52,547 nucleotides of DNA, from positions 1 to 52,547 of IMG/VR virus record IMGVR_UViG_3300021405_000017. One strand, given 5' to 3'. This document shows positions 30,422 to 36,750 of this stretch, piece after piece. Within the stretch, counting starts at the first letter, position 1. Every line of letters starts with the position of its first letter. The position numbers and the translations under genes were made by a program. Under the pieces are notes generated by a model. It worked only from the letters and a program-made list of their open reading frames with translations. It did no database searches and was not told the DNA's origin. This stretch comes from a virus.

Positions 30422-30756
30422 CGCCTCCCTCCCGCCGTCCTCCAGCCCTAACCCCGGCTAAACCCCCGGCGATCGGCGGCTCACCGGCCGTCAACATCAC
30501 CGCTCCGCCGCGCACCGCCGCCTCAATCAGAACCCCCGTTTTTACATTGGCCACCCGCGTTACTTGCAGCCGCCACACTGGTTTCACATCGACCCCCCGC
30601 GTACTTGCAGCCGTTGAGGTGAGAGTGAACCCGCGCCGGCGCCTATGGTGGCCCCTTTGTTTTTCCATCGCCCCCCCCGGCCTAAGGGCGCGTACTTGGA
30701 GGGCGGGCGGGCGCTATGCGGGCTGCGATCCCGGCATCCCCCGGGTCACGCCGGGT
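30422..30756. other. non-coding region with three direct repeats
   Basis: No gene with a credible start or composition. Three related units lie at 30556-30572 (CGCGTTACTTGCAGCCG), 30598-30613 (CGCGTACTTGCAGCCG) and 30689-30705 (CGCGTACTTGGAGGGCG). C-runs and a short T-run (30656-30665) occur on the plus strand. It may be part of the origin region or carry protein-binding sites. Confidence 0.55.
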
Positions 30757-30785
30757 TTGACGGGATAGGGCATAATGTCTATATT
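30757..30785 (+). promoter_or_regulatory. rightward promoter with GGGCATAATG operator
   Basis: TTGACG (30757-30762), 17-bp spacer, TATATT (30780-30785). The spacer holds GGGCATAATGTC, a near match to the GGGCATWATGCCC palindrome in three leftward promoters (36238, 39509, 40174). Transcription would start near the ATG at 30793. Confidence 0.72.
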
Positions 30786-30792
30786 TGGCGTT

Positions 30793-31026
30793 ATGACCGC
30801 GGCCGAAGATGAAGACAATCAACTCAAACGGGAGCTTCTGATGGCGGACCTACAGCTGAGGCGGAAGCAAGTGGTGTGGGAGACGCCGCGTAATATCGGC
30901 ATTCTTGCCGCCGCAATCGCGGCGATCGCCGGCGTCCTGTTCGGCACGCTTGGCTATAAGATCGGTCAGCAGCCGGCCCCGCCTCCGGTCATTATCAACC
31001 TACCGCCGGCCGCGCCCGCCAAATGA
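30793..31026 (+). CDS. single-pass membrane protein, 77 aa
   Basis: ATG at 30793 is preferred: the upstream ATG at 30775 lies inside the promoter spacer. An acidic then basic N-terminus (AAEDEDNQLKRELLMADLQL) precedes one membrane helix (IGILAAAIAAIAGVLFGTLG) and a proline-rich tail. The message would be nearly leaderless. Could be a small phage inner-membrane protein; function unknown. Confidence 0.65.
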   Translation: MTAAEDEDNQLKRELLMADLQLRRKQVVWETPRNIGILAAAIAAIAGVLFGTLGYKIGQQPAPPPVIINLPPAAPAK

Positions 31027-31238
31027 CTCCCGCCGAGTTCAAGGCTGCGCGTGAACGGCTCGGGCTGACACAGGTCGAGTTCGCCCGAGTGTTCAAGGTT
31101 GACCTGCGCACCGTCGGCGGCTGGGAGCAGGGCGTGCGCAACGGCAAGGAGGCCGCCATCCCTTTGCCGGTGGCGCAGCTGGTCAAAGCCGCGCTCAAGC
31201 ATCCGGACGTTCGACGCGAGCTTGGCATCAACTCGTGA
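31023..31238 (+). CDS. XRE-like helix-turn-helix regulator, 71 aa
   Basis: ATG at 31023, 4-bp overlap. Residues 3-45 are a compact XRE/Cro fold: EFKAARERLGLTQVEFARVF, then KVDLRTVGGWEQG. Rest helical. It follows a promoter carrying the GGGCATAATG operator, so it is one candidate for the protein that reads that operator. This is inference from proximity. Confidence 0.78.
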   Translation: MTPAEFKAARERLGLTQVEFARVFKVDLRTVGGWEQGVRNGKEAAIPLPVAQLVKAALKHPDVRRELGINS

Positions 31239-31573
31239 ACGCGCCGAGGCTCGGCCGTTACATCCTCGTCAACCGTGAGCCGGTGGAGGAGCCTGATCTC
31301 CTGACCTGGGCCACGTGGCTCGAAACGGCCGATCTGCACGTGCGCCTGTCCGAGCAGGGCGACGTGCGCGTCTCGACGGTGTTCATGGGCCTCGACCACA
31401 ATTATTGGGGCGAGGGGCCGCCGATCTTGTTCGAAACCATGGCGTTCGTCGGCGACCAGACCGTTGGGCAAGAGCGCTATGCGACCTGGGCCGAGGCCGA
31501 AGAGGGGCACGCGCGCTGGGTCGATCAGGTGTTCAAGCCGACGCCGATCCTGTCGCTGCCGGTGAAGACATGA
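31235..31573 (+). CDS. hypothetical protein, 112 aa
   Basis: GTG start at 31235 overlaps the HTH stop. Compact alpha/beta sequence (LGRYILVNREPVEEPDLLTW, then VRVSTVFMGLDHNYWGEGPP, WAEAEEGHARWVDQV). I recall small proteins like this in many alphaproteobacterial phage and mobile elements; no function known to me. Confidence 0.68.
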   Translation: MNAPRLGRYILVNREPVEEPDLLTWATWLETADLHVRLSEQGDVRVSTVFMGLDHNYWGEGPPILFETMAFVGDQTVGQERYATWAEAEEGHARWVDQVFKPTPILSLPVKT

Positions 31574-31941
31574 TTTGCGAGACCTGCGAGGGCGAGGGCT
31601 ACGTGCGCGGCGTCGACACGGCAAACCCGGGCGCGCTCGTCATGCTGCCCTGTCTCGAGTGCAACGGCTCGGGCGTGGCGAGCTGTTGCGACGTGGCCGG
31701 CTCGAGCGCGCCGCCGTCCTGGGCCGAGCAGCAGCTCGCCGAGGCGAAGGCTTGGCGTGAGGAGATGGCCGCGCTTTATCACGTCCCGGTGGACGCCCTG
31801 TTTGCCGAGCCGCACAGCTCCTCGAGGCGCTCGTTTGTCTGCCCGCGCTGCGGCGCCGAGAGCTTCAACACGCACGACATCATCTATCGCTACTGCGGCC
31901 GTTGTCACGCCTTCGTGGACGATCCGCCGGGGCCGAGCTGA
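31570..31941 (+). CDS. DnaJ-type zinc-finger protein, 123 aa
   Basis: ATG at 31570, 4-bp overlap. N-terminal CETCEGEGYV and CLECNGSGV are CxxCxGxG half-repeats of the DnaJ central zinc finger; a second pair near the end (CPRCG, CGRC) makes another zinc site. A helix (EQQLAEAKAWREEMAALYHV) links them. Possibly binds nucleic acid or unfolded protein. 3' end overlaps the opposite-strand gene ending at 31905. Confidence 0.7.
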   Translation: MICETCEGEGYVRGVDTANPGALVMLPCLECNGSGVASCCDVAGSSAPPSWAEQQLAEAKAWREEMAALYHVPVDALFAEPHSSSRRSFVCPRCGAESFNTHDIIYRYCGRCHAFVDDPPGPS

Positions 31942-32132
31942 TCGATGAAGGCGAGCAATTCGTCGGCGCCCAATTCGCGCCAGGCTGGCTCATTCCAGGC
32001 GTGCAGGGTGAAGGCGGCCTTGGCGTAATCGAGGTCAGCCGCGCCGGCGACGCAGAGCGGCCACAGGATCTTGAGGTCGATCGCCCTCTGCCGAGCTCGC
32101 CACCAGGTCCGGATCAGCGCCCAAGCCGCCAT
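31905..32132 (-). CDS. hypothetical protein, 75 aa
   Basis: ATG at 32132 with a GGAGGG site about 5 bp upstream on the minus strand. WALIRTWWRARQRAIDLKIL followed by WPLCVAGAADLDYAKAAF and HAWNEPAWRELG is a pattern I recall in several rhizobial prophages. Runs convergent with, and overlaps by 37 bp, the zinc-finger gene. Not named. Confidence 0.62.
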   Translation of the reverse strand: MAAWALIRTWWRARQRAIDLKILWPLCVAGAADLDYAKAAFTLHAWNEPAWRELGADELLAFIDQLGPGGSSTKA

Positions 32133-32252
32133 CGGTCCCTCCTGCGCCAGATTTATGCAATTTATGCCGCGCCTAGGAGGTTGGCTCTAGCGCAACTTCC
32201 CGGCGTAAGGTATCTCTATCCCGTCGTGGATTTTCTCCAACGGGGCTCAATC

Positions 32253-32822
32253 ATGAAAAGGCTATTGATCGCAACGGCGCTGCTCGCCGCGGTTGGCTCG
32301 ACGCCAACAAGGGCGGCGAATCAAATCACGGTCGAGGACATCGGCTCGGTCTTCAACCAGTCTCTCGCGCTACCGGCTCAGGACACGCCCGGCAGCGGCA
32401 TCGGCTTCGAGCAGTTCTTCGAATTCACGCTGCCTACCAGGGAGACGGTCACGGTGTCGATGAGCGACAGCGCGATCGGCCTTCAACGGATCACCGGCGG
32501 CCTGCTTTCGCTCAACGATTTCACCTCGAGCGCGCCGACCTCGCCATTCCAGCCAATCGGGGCGCTGATCGAATCGTCGGCGGTCGTGAATGTGACCGGC
32601 GGTCAGGAGGCGACGGTTAATCCGGACATCTTGAACGCGGGCGCGTATTTCGCTGAGCTGTCCGGCGTAAGCGGCCTCTCGCCGATCCACATCGCCATCG
32701 ACGGCACGATTACGGCGGTGTCGACGCCTGAGCCCTCGACCTGGGCGATGCTGGCGCTCGGCTTCGGGTTCCTTGGATTTACCGCGTTCCGGCGTAGGAC
32801 GCGTCGTAGCCTCGCGATCTGA
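32253..32822 (+). CDS. PEP-CTERM sorted extracellular protein (moron)
   Basis: 189 residues, ATG at 32253. Signal peptide at 1-21 (RLLIATALLAAVGSTPTRAA). The C-terminus has the full PEP-CTERM sorting signal: PEP at 159-161 (TPEPSTWAMLALGFGFLG), a membrane helix, then RRRTRR. Proteins of this class are processed by host exosortase (EpsH/XrtA-type) and placed in the outer layers or matrix. The middle is a beta-rich domain of unknown function. It stands alone between phage operons and is most likely a lysogenic-conversion gene. Needs a host with exosortase. Confidence 0.85.
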   Translation: MKRLLIATALLAAVGSTPTRAANQITVEDIGSVFNQSLALPAQDTPGSGIGFEQFFEFTLPTRETVTVSMSDSAIGLQRITGGLLSLNDFTSSAPTSPFQPIGALIESSAVVNVTGGQEATVNPDILNAGAYFAELSGVSGLSPIHIAIDGTITAVSTPEPSTWAMLALGFGFLGFTAFRRRTRRSLAI

Positions 32823-32835
32823 ATGCCGTCGCCCC

Positions 32836-33006
32836 ATGAGTGCGCTCGGCGTCGTTCTGATCGTGATCCTGGTCCTGATCCTGGTCGGCGGCGTCGGGGC
32901 CATCCCCTCCGTGCCCTATGGCTATGGCTACGGGCATGGGCTCAACGGCGGCGTCGGCCTCCTCCTGGTGGTCGTGCTGATCCTCGTGCTGCTACGGTAC
33001 ATCTGA
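32836..33006 (+). CDS. DUF3309 small membrane protein, 56 aa
   Basis: ATG at 32836. Two hydrophobic helices (LGVVLIVILVLILVGGVGAI and GLLLVVVLILVLLRYI) flank a YGYGYGHG turn, the DUF3309 pattern (LPxxPYxxxWGYxPxGxxG). Common small membrane protein in alphaproteobacteria, function unknown. It follows the PEP-CTERM gene; together they look like cargo. Confidence 0.8.
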   Translation: MSALGVVLIVILVLILVGGVGAIPSVPYGYGYGHGLNGGVGLLLVVVLILVLLRYI

Positions 33007-33076
33007 ACGTGGCGTAGCGCGCCGCGTAACCCGCCGCCGGCTGAGCCTCTCTCCAGGGCCTATGCCGGCGGCGGCC

Positions 33077-33129
33077 CACAGATGGCCCAGGACGGGCCTT
33101 TCCCGTCTTAGGCTATGGGAGCGCCCGGC
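33077..33129 (-). repeat. 53-bp repeated element, copy 2
   Basis: 45 of 53 positions match 8001-8053. It overlaps the last codons of the YkgJ-type gene (stop at 33113) and continues into the 3' region. GACGGG...CCCGTC can form a 6-bp stem in this copy; copy 1 keeps a similar stem with one G-T pair. Confidence 0.6.
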
Positions 33130-33703
33130 GAGGGCCGGCGGCCTGTCCTGGCCCGCCTGGCGCGAACCTGATCTCCATTTTCCCCAGGACCGCGATCTTC
33201 TCCTCGACGCTGTGACCCTTGGTCCGCATACTGCTGTCCTTCTCGTGCCACTGGCGATCGGCGCTGAGGGCGGGCGGGAAGAGCGCGATGGCGTCCAGGT
33301 CATTCCACCGCACCAGGCCGATGATGTTGTCCTGGGCGCGGCGCTCAAGATAGGCGCGCAAGGCCGGATCGCGGTGCGCGTCGGGGTGCTTGGGGTCGAC
33401 CCAAATCTGCACGACCTGAATGTGCTGTAGCTCGCCGGTCGCGTCGTCGCGCAGAGAGACGAAGTCCGGCATCAGGTCGATCACGTAATGCGACCGGTCC
33501 GGCCGCGACAGATCTGCGGCGTCATCGTTGACAAGCCACCTGCAGCTCCACAAGCGGCACTCCGGCGAGACGGATTCCAGGCGGGCGTAAACCTTGCAGC
33601 CGCGGGCGTGGCTCTGATGCTGGCAGCGCTCGCCGGCGCCCTTGTTCAGCGAGCGGACCGGGAGAAGCTTGCAGCACAACGTACACTCGCCGCACGCCCT
33701 CAC
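33113..33703 (-). CDS. YkgJ-type cysteine-cluster protein, 196 aa
   Basis: GTG at 33703 overlaps the upstream stop (GTGA) and is preferred to a longer shadow. The N-terminus ACGECTLCCKLLPV, then GERCQHQSHARGCKVYARLE and ECRLWSCRW, is the YkgJ (CxxCxxCC...C...C) zinc/iron-chelating cluster. Residues 80-190 are alpha/beta with a charged C-terminus. The family binds metal; function unclear. It is the last gene of the 36192-33113 leftward run. Confidence 0.82.
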   Translation of the reverse strand: MRACGECTLCCKLLPVRSLNKGAGERCQHQSHARGCKVYARLESVSPECRLWSCRWLVNDDAADLSRPDRSHYVIDLMPDFVSLRDDATGELQHIQVVQIWVDPKHPDAHRDPALRAYLERRAQDNIIGLVRWNDLDAIALFPPALSADRQWHEKDSSMRTKGHSVEEKIAVLGKMEIRFAPGGPGQAAGPRRALP

Positions 33704-33963
33704 GACTCCAACACTTCCATGACCGCGATCGGCGAGATCTTGGCGCGGTGCAGATAGCGCAGGAAGCGCTCGACCGGGGCCGGCACCGGCGCCTCGCCTG
33801 ACCACCATCGCCGCACCGTGCGTTCGTTGACGCCCACGAGGCGCGCGGCCGCGGCGGTCGATAGTTCGAGCTTGCGGAGGGTGCGTTGGAATTCCTCCTC
33901 GGTCATCGCGTCAGCGCGGGGCGGCGGGTCGGCCGGCGTCAGAGCGGCGGTGAATTTGGTCAT
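33700..33963 (-). CDS. helix-turn-helix regulator, 87 aa
   Basis: ATG at 33963 overlaps the upstream ORF stop; an ATG at 33906 is possible. FQRTLRKLELSTAAAARLVG and VNERTVRRWWSGEAPVPAPV form an XRE-like HTH, with the second helix followed by a proline-rich turn. It overlaps the YkgJ gene by 4 bp. Possibly a local regulator of the small-gene operon. Confidence 0.75.
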   Translation of the reverse strand: MTKFTAALTPADPPPRADAMTEEEFQRTLRKLELSTAAAARLVGVNERTVRRWWSGEAPVPAPVERFLRYLHRAKISPIAVMEVLES

Positions 33964-34175
33964 GACTCGGCGTCCTCTACCTTGCGCAAGCGATGCTCGA
34001 TGTGAGCGATAGATTGAGCGAGGCCCCGCACTTCGATGACGAGCCCGGCGAGCGAGCCGTCATGGCGCATCGCCATGCCCGTCAAGACCGTGATTTGATC
34101 TTCAATCGCGCCCAGCCGATCGAGCACCCGTTCGAGCTGGCGAGAGACGAATTAAATCGAGACATCATCGGCCAT
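33960..34175 (-). pseudogene. small helical ORF with premature TAA (or a 55-aa gene from GTG 34127)
   Basis: Reading from ATG 34175 (GGATGACCG upstream) gives MADDVSI, then a TAA at 34152-34154, then in the same frame FVSRQLERVLDRLGAIEDQI and HRLRKVEDAES to a stop at 33960-33962. The downstream part is a plausible helical phage protein I recall in rhizobial prophages. Either the gene is broken or translation starts at GTG 34127 (55 residues). Confidence 0.55.
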
Positions 34176-34232
34176 CGGTCATCCTTCGTTCCTGTACATA
34201 GGGCGCGCCGCCCGCGGTCGGCAAGGGCTGGC

Positions 34233-34436
34233 TCACGGGCTGAAAATCCGCACGGTGAGGGTCGAGCCGTCCTCAAACAGGACGACCGGATTGTCGGCGT
34301 CGGAGACATCGACGAACTCGATCCTGAGCCAGACCTCGCCGGCAGGACGGGCCTCGCCGTCGTCATTCAGAAGCTGCATGCTGCGGCCCTCGATCATGTC
34401 GCGGATCATTAGGCCTAGGCATTGCGTGCGGGTCAT
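34233..34436 (-). CDS. hypothetical protein, 67 aa
   Basis: ATG at 34436, 4-bp overlap with the upstream gene. Beta-rich C-terminal half (EVWLRIEFVDVSDADNPVVL, then GSTLTVRIFSP). Ends before a 57-bp gap upstream of the broken ORF. Not recognised. Confidence 0.6.
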   Translation of the reverse strand: MTRTQCLGLMIRDMIEGRSMQLLNDDGEARPAGEVWLRIEFVDVSDADNPVVLFEDGSTLTVRIFSP

Positions 34437-34651
34437 AGCTCGGCCTCCGGCAAAGGTTCGTAAGCGTCAGGGTGCGGGACGATCTCAGGCAGGCCGTTGG
34501 CCTTGCGCCGCGGATTGGCGAGATCGACGCACGCGCGACAAATCGGCTGGCGCTCGCCCGCGATTGTGATCGACGGGACGTGGTGCGGGTTAAAGCCGAA
34601 GGGCCGGCCGCAACCGGCGCAAGGCCCGTAGGCGATGACGTAGCCGGTCAT
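34433..34651 (-). CDS. small zinc-binding protein, 72 aa
   Basis: ATG at 34651, 4-bp overlaps. CAGCGRPFGFNPHHVPSI and ICRACVDLAN give two Cys pairs plus two histidines, an HNH-like or zinc-ribbon arrangement, but the catalytic HNH residues are incomplete. C-terminus acidic. Confidence 0.65.
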   Translation of the reverse strand: MTGYVIAYGPCAGCGRPFGFNPHHVPSITIAGERQPICRACVDLANPRRKANGLPEIVPHPDAYEPLPEAEL

Positions 34652-35040
34652 TGCTTCACCCTCAGCGCGAATTCAGCCAGCGCGCCGCCGCCGTCCTCGA
34701 AATGGCCGCGGCGGTTTAGCTCCGCCTCGATCGTGGCGACCTCGTCATCCTCGAATTTGTTCGAGGCGCAAAAGTCGGCGAATCGGCCCTCCCACTCGCC
34801 GTCATTGAGGATGACGATCGTGTCATTCGTGATCGGCGTCCGCTCGAGGAGATAGGCGAGCGCCCCGCACATTGGGCATTCGCCGGCGGGCGTGATCTCG
34901 CCCGGCGCGACGCGCTGCTCATAATCGGAGATGCCCTCAAGATCGCATGCGGCGCCCTTCCAATCGCAGTCGCCGCATTCGACGGGCGTTTCATCGTCGC
35001 CGCCGTATTCGCGGCGCTCGTAAAAGAACACTTGGCTCAT
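34648..35040 (-). CDS. cysteine-rich hypothetical protein, 130 aa
   Basis: ATG at 35040, 4-bp overlaps. CGDCDWKGAAC and ECPMCGALAY form a zinc-ribbon in the first 60 residues. C-terminal half acidic and helical (DDEVATIEAELNRRGHFEDG). Not named. Confidence 0.65.
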   Translation of the reverse strand: MSQVFFYERREYGGDDETPVECGDCDWKGAACDLEGISDYEQRVAPGEITPAGECPMCGALAYLLERTPITNDTIVILNDGEWEGRFADFCASNKFEDDEVATIEAELNRRGHFEDGGGALAEFALRVKQ

Positions 35041-35261
35041 TGTCGCACCTGCTGGATCAGAACGCGGTGAATGTCATAGGGGCCGTTGCAGCCGACGCCG
35101 GGCTTGCCGTAGATCGCGGCGCCGCGGGTGAGCTTGATGAAGGTGTCCTGGTTGGCGACGTTCCAGGCCTCGGCGTATTCGCACTCGACGCGCCCCTCGG
35201 TCGTCCAGGTCTGACCGTTGGCGGCCGAGCCGTTGATCACGTAGTCGAACTGCTTGCGCAT
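35037..35261 (-). CDS. hypothetical protein, 74 aa
   Basis: ATG at 35261; the longer reading to 35321 overlaps the upstream gene. MRKQFDYVINGSAANGQTWT, then GRVECEYAEAWNVANQDTFI, is a small beta-containing domain. Start is 14 bp from the stop of the 35275 gene. Not recognised. Confidence 0.62.
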   Translation of the reverse strand: MRKQFDYVINGSAANGQTWTTEGRVECEYAEAWNVANQDTFIKLTRGAAIYGKPGVGCNGPYDIHRVLIQQVRQ

Positions 35262-35274
35262 CAATGGTCCTCCG

Positions 35275-36192
35275 TCACAGCTCAAACATCTCTCGGCAGA
35301 TGGGCCCGATGCCCAACTCAACGCTCTTGGCGTTGGTCAATTCCCGGCCGCAGCAGGAGCACTGGCCGGTCCTGCGGCCGAAGGCGACCGCCGCCGCCAA
35401 AGGGTCAGCCATGGCCGCCACGACGGCCGCCTGTTGCTCCTCAGTGGCCTCGAACGAGGCGACGAACTTGCCGCCGGCGATCTTGCCAAGGAACTGGTCG
35501 CCGGCCCGGAGATAGACTGCGCCGGCGTTTCGGCCGGTGGCCGGCGCGAGGCTGGCGACGAAGCCGTCGAAGCGCAGCTTCGGCTGCTTGGCGCCCGCGC
35601 GCACCGCCGCCTCGAAGGCGGTCATCAAGCGATCAGTCGTAACGACCGGCGCGTTCTCGACTCGCGCCGTCCTGGCCGCCGCGCGCTGCGCGTCCTGCGC
35701 CATCAGCTTGCGCAGGGCCTCAAGCTGGCGCTCGGTCAGGTCGCCCCAATCCTCGATCGCGCGCAGCATGTCGTCCGGATAGGTGAAGGTCGGCCGGCCG
35801 GAATGCGCCAGCATCCACGCCCACTCGGCCGGGTGCGCGGCTGCGAACGCCTCGCGGCGCTCGGTCTTCACGTTGGCTTTGCGTTGGGCCGCGCCCTCAC
35901 GCCGGCGCTGACGCTCGGCCGGGCTGGTGAGGCGCTCGAAATGGCCGACGCCCTTGCAGGCGAAGCACTGGCCAAAATCGCGGCCCCGATAGCCGATGAA
36001 CCGGCCGCGGCCGTTGCACTTCTTGCACGTCTCGCGGAAGGTCGCGCCCCGCGCCGGCGGGGTGACGAAGTCTTCCGGCGCCGGCTCGGCGTCGACCTGC
36101 GGCGGATGGTCGCCCGCGGCGGGAGCGCCGCCGTCGAAATCATCGAGCAGGTCGGCGAATGGGTCACGGGCTTGGATTGCAGACCTGTTCAT
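35275..36192 (-). CDS. zinc-finger phage protein (DUF6011-like C-terminus), 305 aa
   Basis: ATG at 36192 with GGAGG 8 bp upstream, about 50 bp downstream of the operator/promoter at 36238-36266; a reading to 36282 would run through that promoter. Residues 55-85 contain a DnaJ-like CKKCNGRGRFIGYRG with QCFACKGVGHF. The C-terminal CSCCGRELTNAKSVELGIGP with ICREMF is the DUF6011-type knuckle. The middle is helical. First gene of the 36192-33113 operon. Function unknown. Confidence 0.75.
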   Translation of the reverse strand: MNRSAIQARDPFADLLDDFDGGAPAAGDHPPQVDAEPAPEDFVTPPARGATFRETCKKCNGRGRFIGYRGRDFGQCFACKGVGHFERLTSPAERQRRREGAAQRKANVKTERREAFAAAHPAEWAWMLAHSGRPTFTYPDDMLRAIEDWGDLTERQLEALRKLMAQDAQRAAARTARVENAPVVTTDRLMTAFEAAVRAGAKQPKLRFDGFVASLAPATGRNAGAVYLRAGDQFLGKIAGGKFVASFEATEEQQAAVVAAMADPLAAAVAFGRRTGQCSCCGRELTNAKSVELGIGPICREMFEL

Positions 36193-36237
36193 CGGGGCCT
36201 CCTTGCGGCCGGACGGGATTGCCCTTGCCGCCTCTGG

Positions 36238-36266
36238 CATATGGGCATTATGCCCTAGGGCGTCAA
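36238..36266 (-). promoter_or_regulatory. leftward promoter with GGGCATTATGCCC operator (site 1)
   Basis: Minus strand: TTGACG (36261-36266), 17-bp spacer, CATATG (36238-36243). The spacer is CCCTAGGG plus the palindrome GGGCATTATGCCC (36243-36255). It drives the gene starting at 36192. The leader down to the ATG is also similar to that of site 2. Confidence 0.85.
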
Positions 36267-36278
36267 GGCGCGGGCGCT

Positions 36279-36607
36279 TCAATATTCCTCCGCCAGCATG
36301 ATGGTCAGGATGCGCGTGGTGACGGTCGGATCGCTGGGGTCCGGTGACGCGTATTCGAGGCTGAGATCGTAGTAGTCGATCTTCCAGAACAGCTTGCGCC
36401 CGAGCAGTTCAAAGCTGCCGAAGTCGTGCTCGCCGGCGGGTCATTGCCGGTGTCGAACTTGTCGAACACCCGCACCAGGCCGAGCGCCAAGTGCGAGAAC
36501 TCGACGCCGAGATTGCTGACCCCGGCGGTGAACACGACTCGTCCGAGTGACGGCGTGCGCTCGGGCGCGCGGCGGAAGGCGTCGTTAAGGGCGGCGATGG
36601 CGCTCAT
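36279..36607 (-). pseudogene. DUF3768 gene with a -1 frameshift
   Basis: ATG at 36607 reads MSAIAALNDAFRRAP...FDKFDTGNDPPA. The rest of DUF3768 continues one frame over: GEHDFGSFELLG, then FWKIDYYDLSLEYASPDPSD, TRILTIMLAEEY and a stop at 36279-36281. In the family NDPxGEHDFG is contiguous, so one base is missing near 36435-36438. It may be a real inactivation, a sequencing error, or less likely programmed slippage. Otherwise full length (about 109 residues). Confidence 0.82.
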
Positions 36608-36750
36608 TGGCCCGCCTCCCAAAACATCACCTTGCGTCGGTTCTCTAACCGGCGGATGCGTTTTTCCAGCAGATAGTTGGCGACCATGTTGGCGAGGCCG
36701 CCAAAGCTAAGCACCAGAATGCAGGCCGCATGGAAATGGAGCTCGGTCAT
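36604..36750 (-). CDS. small membrane-associated protein, 48 aa
   Basis: ATG at 36750, overlapping the next gene's stop; its own end overlaps the DUF3768 start. One hydrophobic helix (FHAACILVLSFGGLANMV), then a basic tail. It ends in EAGQ, the same junction feature as its neighbours (see findings). Confidence 0.6.
   Translation of the reverse strand: MTELHFHAACILVLSFGGLANMVANYLLEKRIRRLENRRKVMFWEAGQ

Noticed and set aside
30369-30768. Open frames on both strands after the dyad (99 and 123 codons)
   Set aside because: Low-complexity Pro/Arg composition, no RBS, and they run over the dyad and direct repeats.
35254-36258. 334-codon plus-strand frame
   Set aside because: Antisense shadow of the zinc-finger gene 35275-36192, which has an RBS, promoter and clear Cys motifs.
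36195-36282. Longer N-terminus of the 35275 gene (start at 36282)
   Set aside because: It runs through the promoter/operator at 36238-36266; ATG 36192 has a proper GGAGG site.
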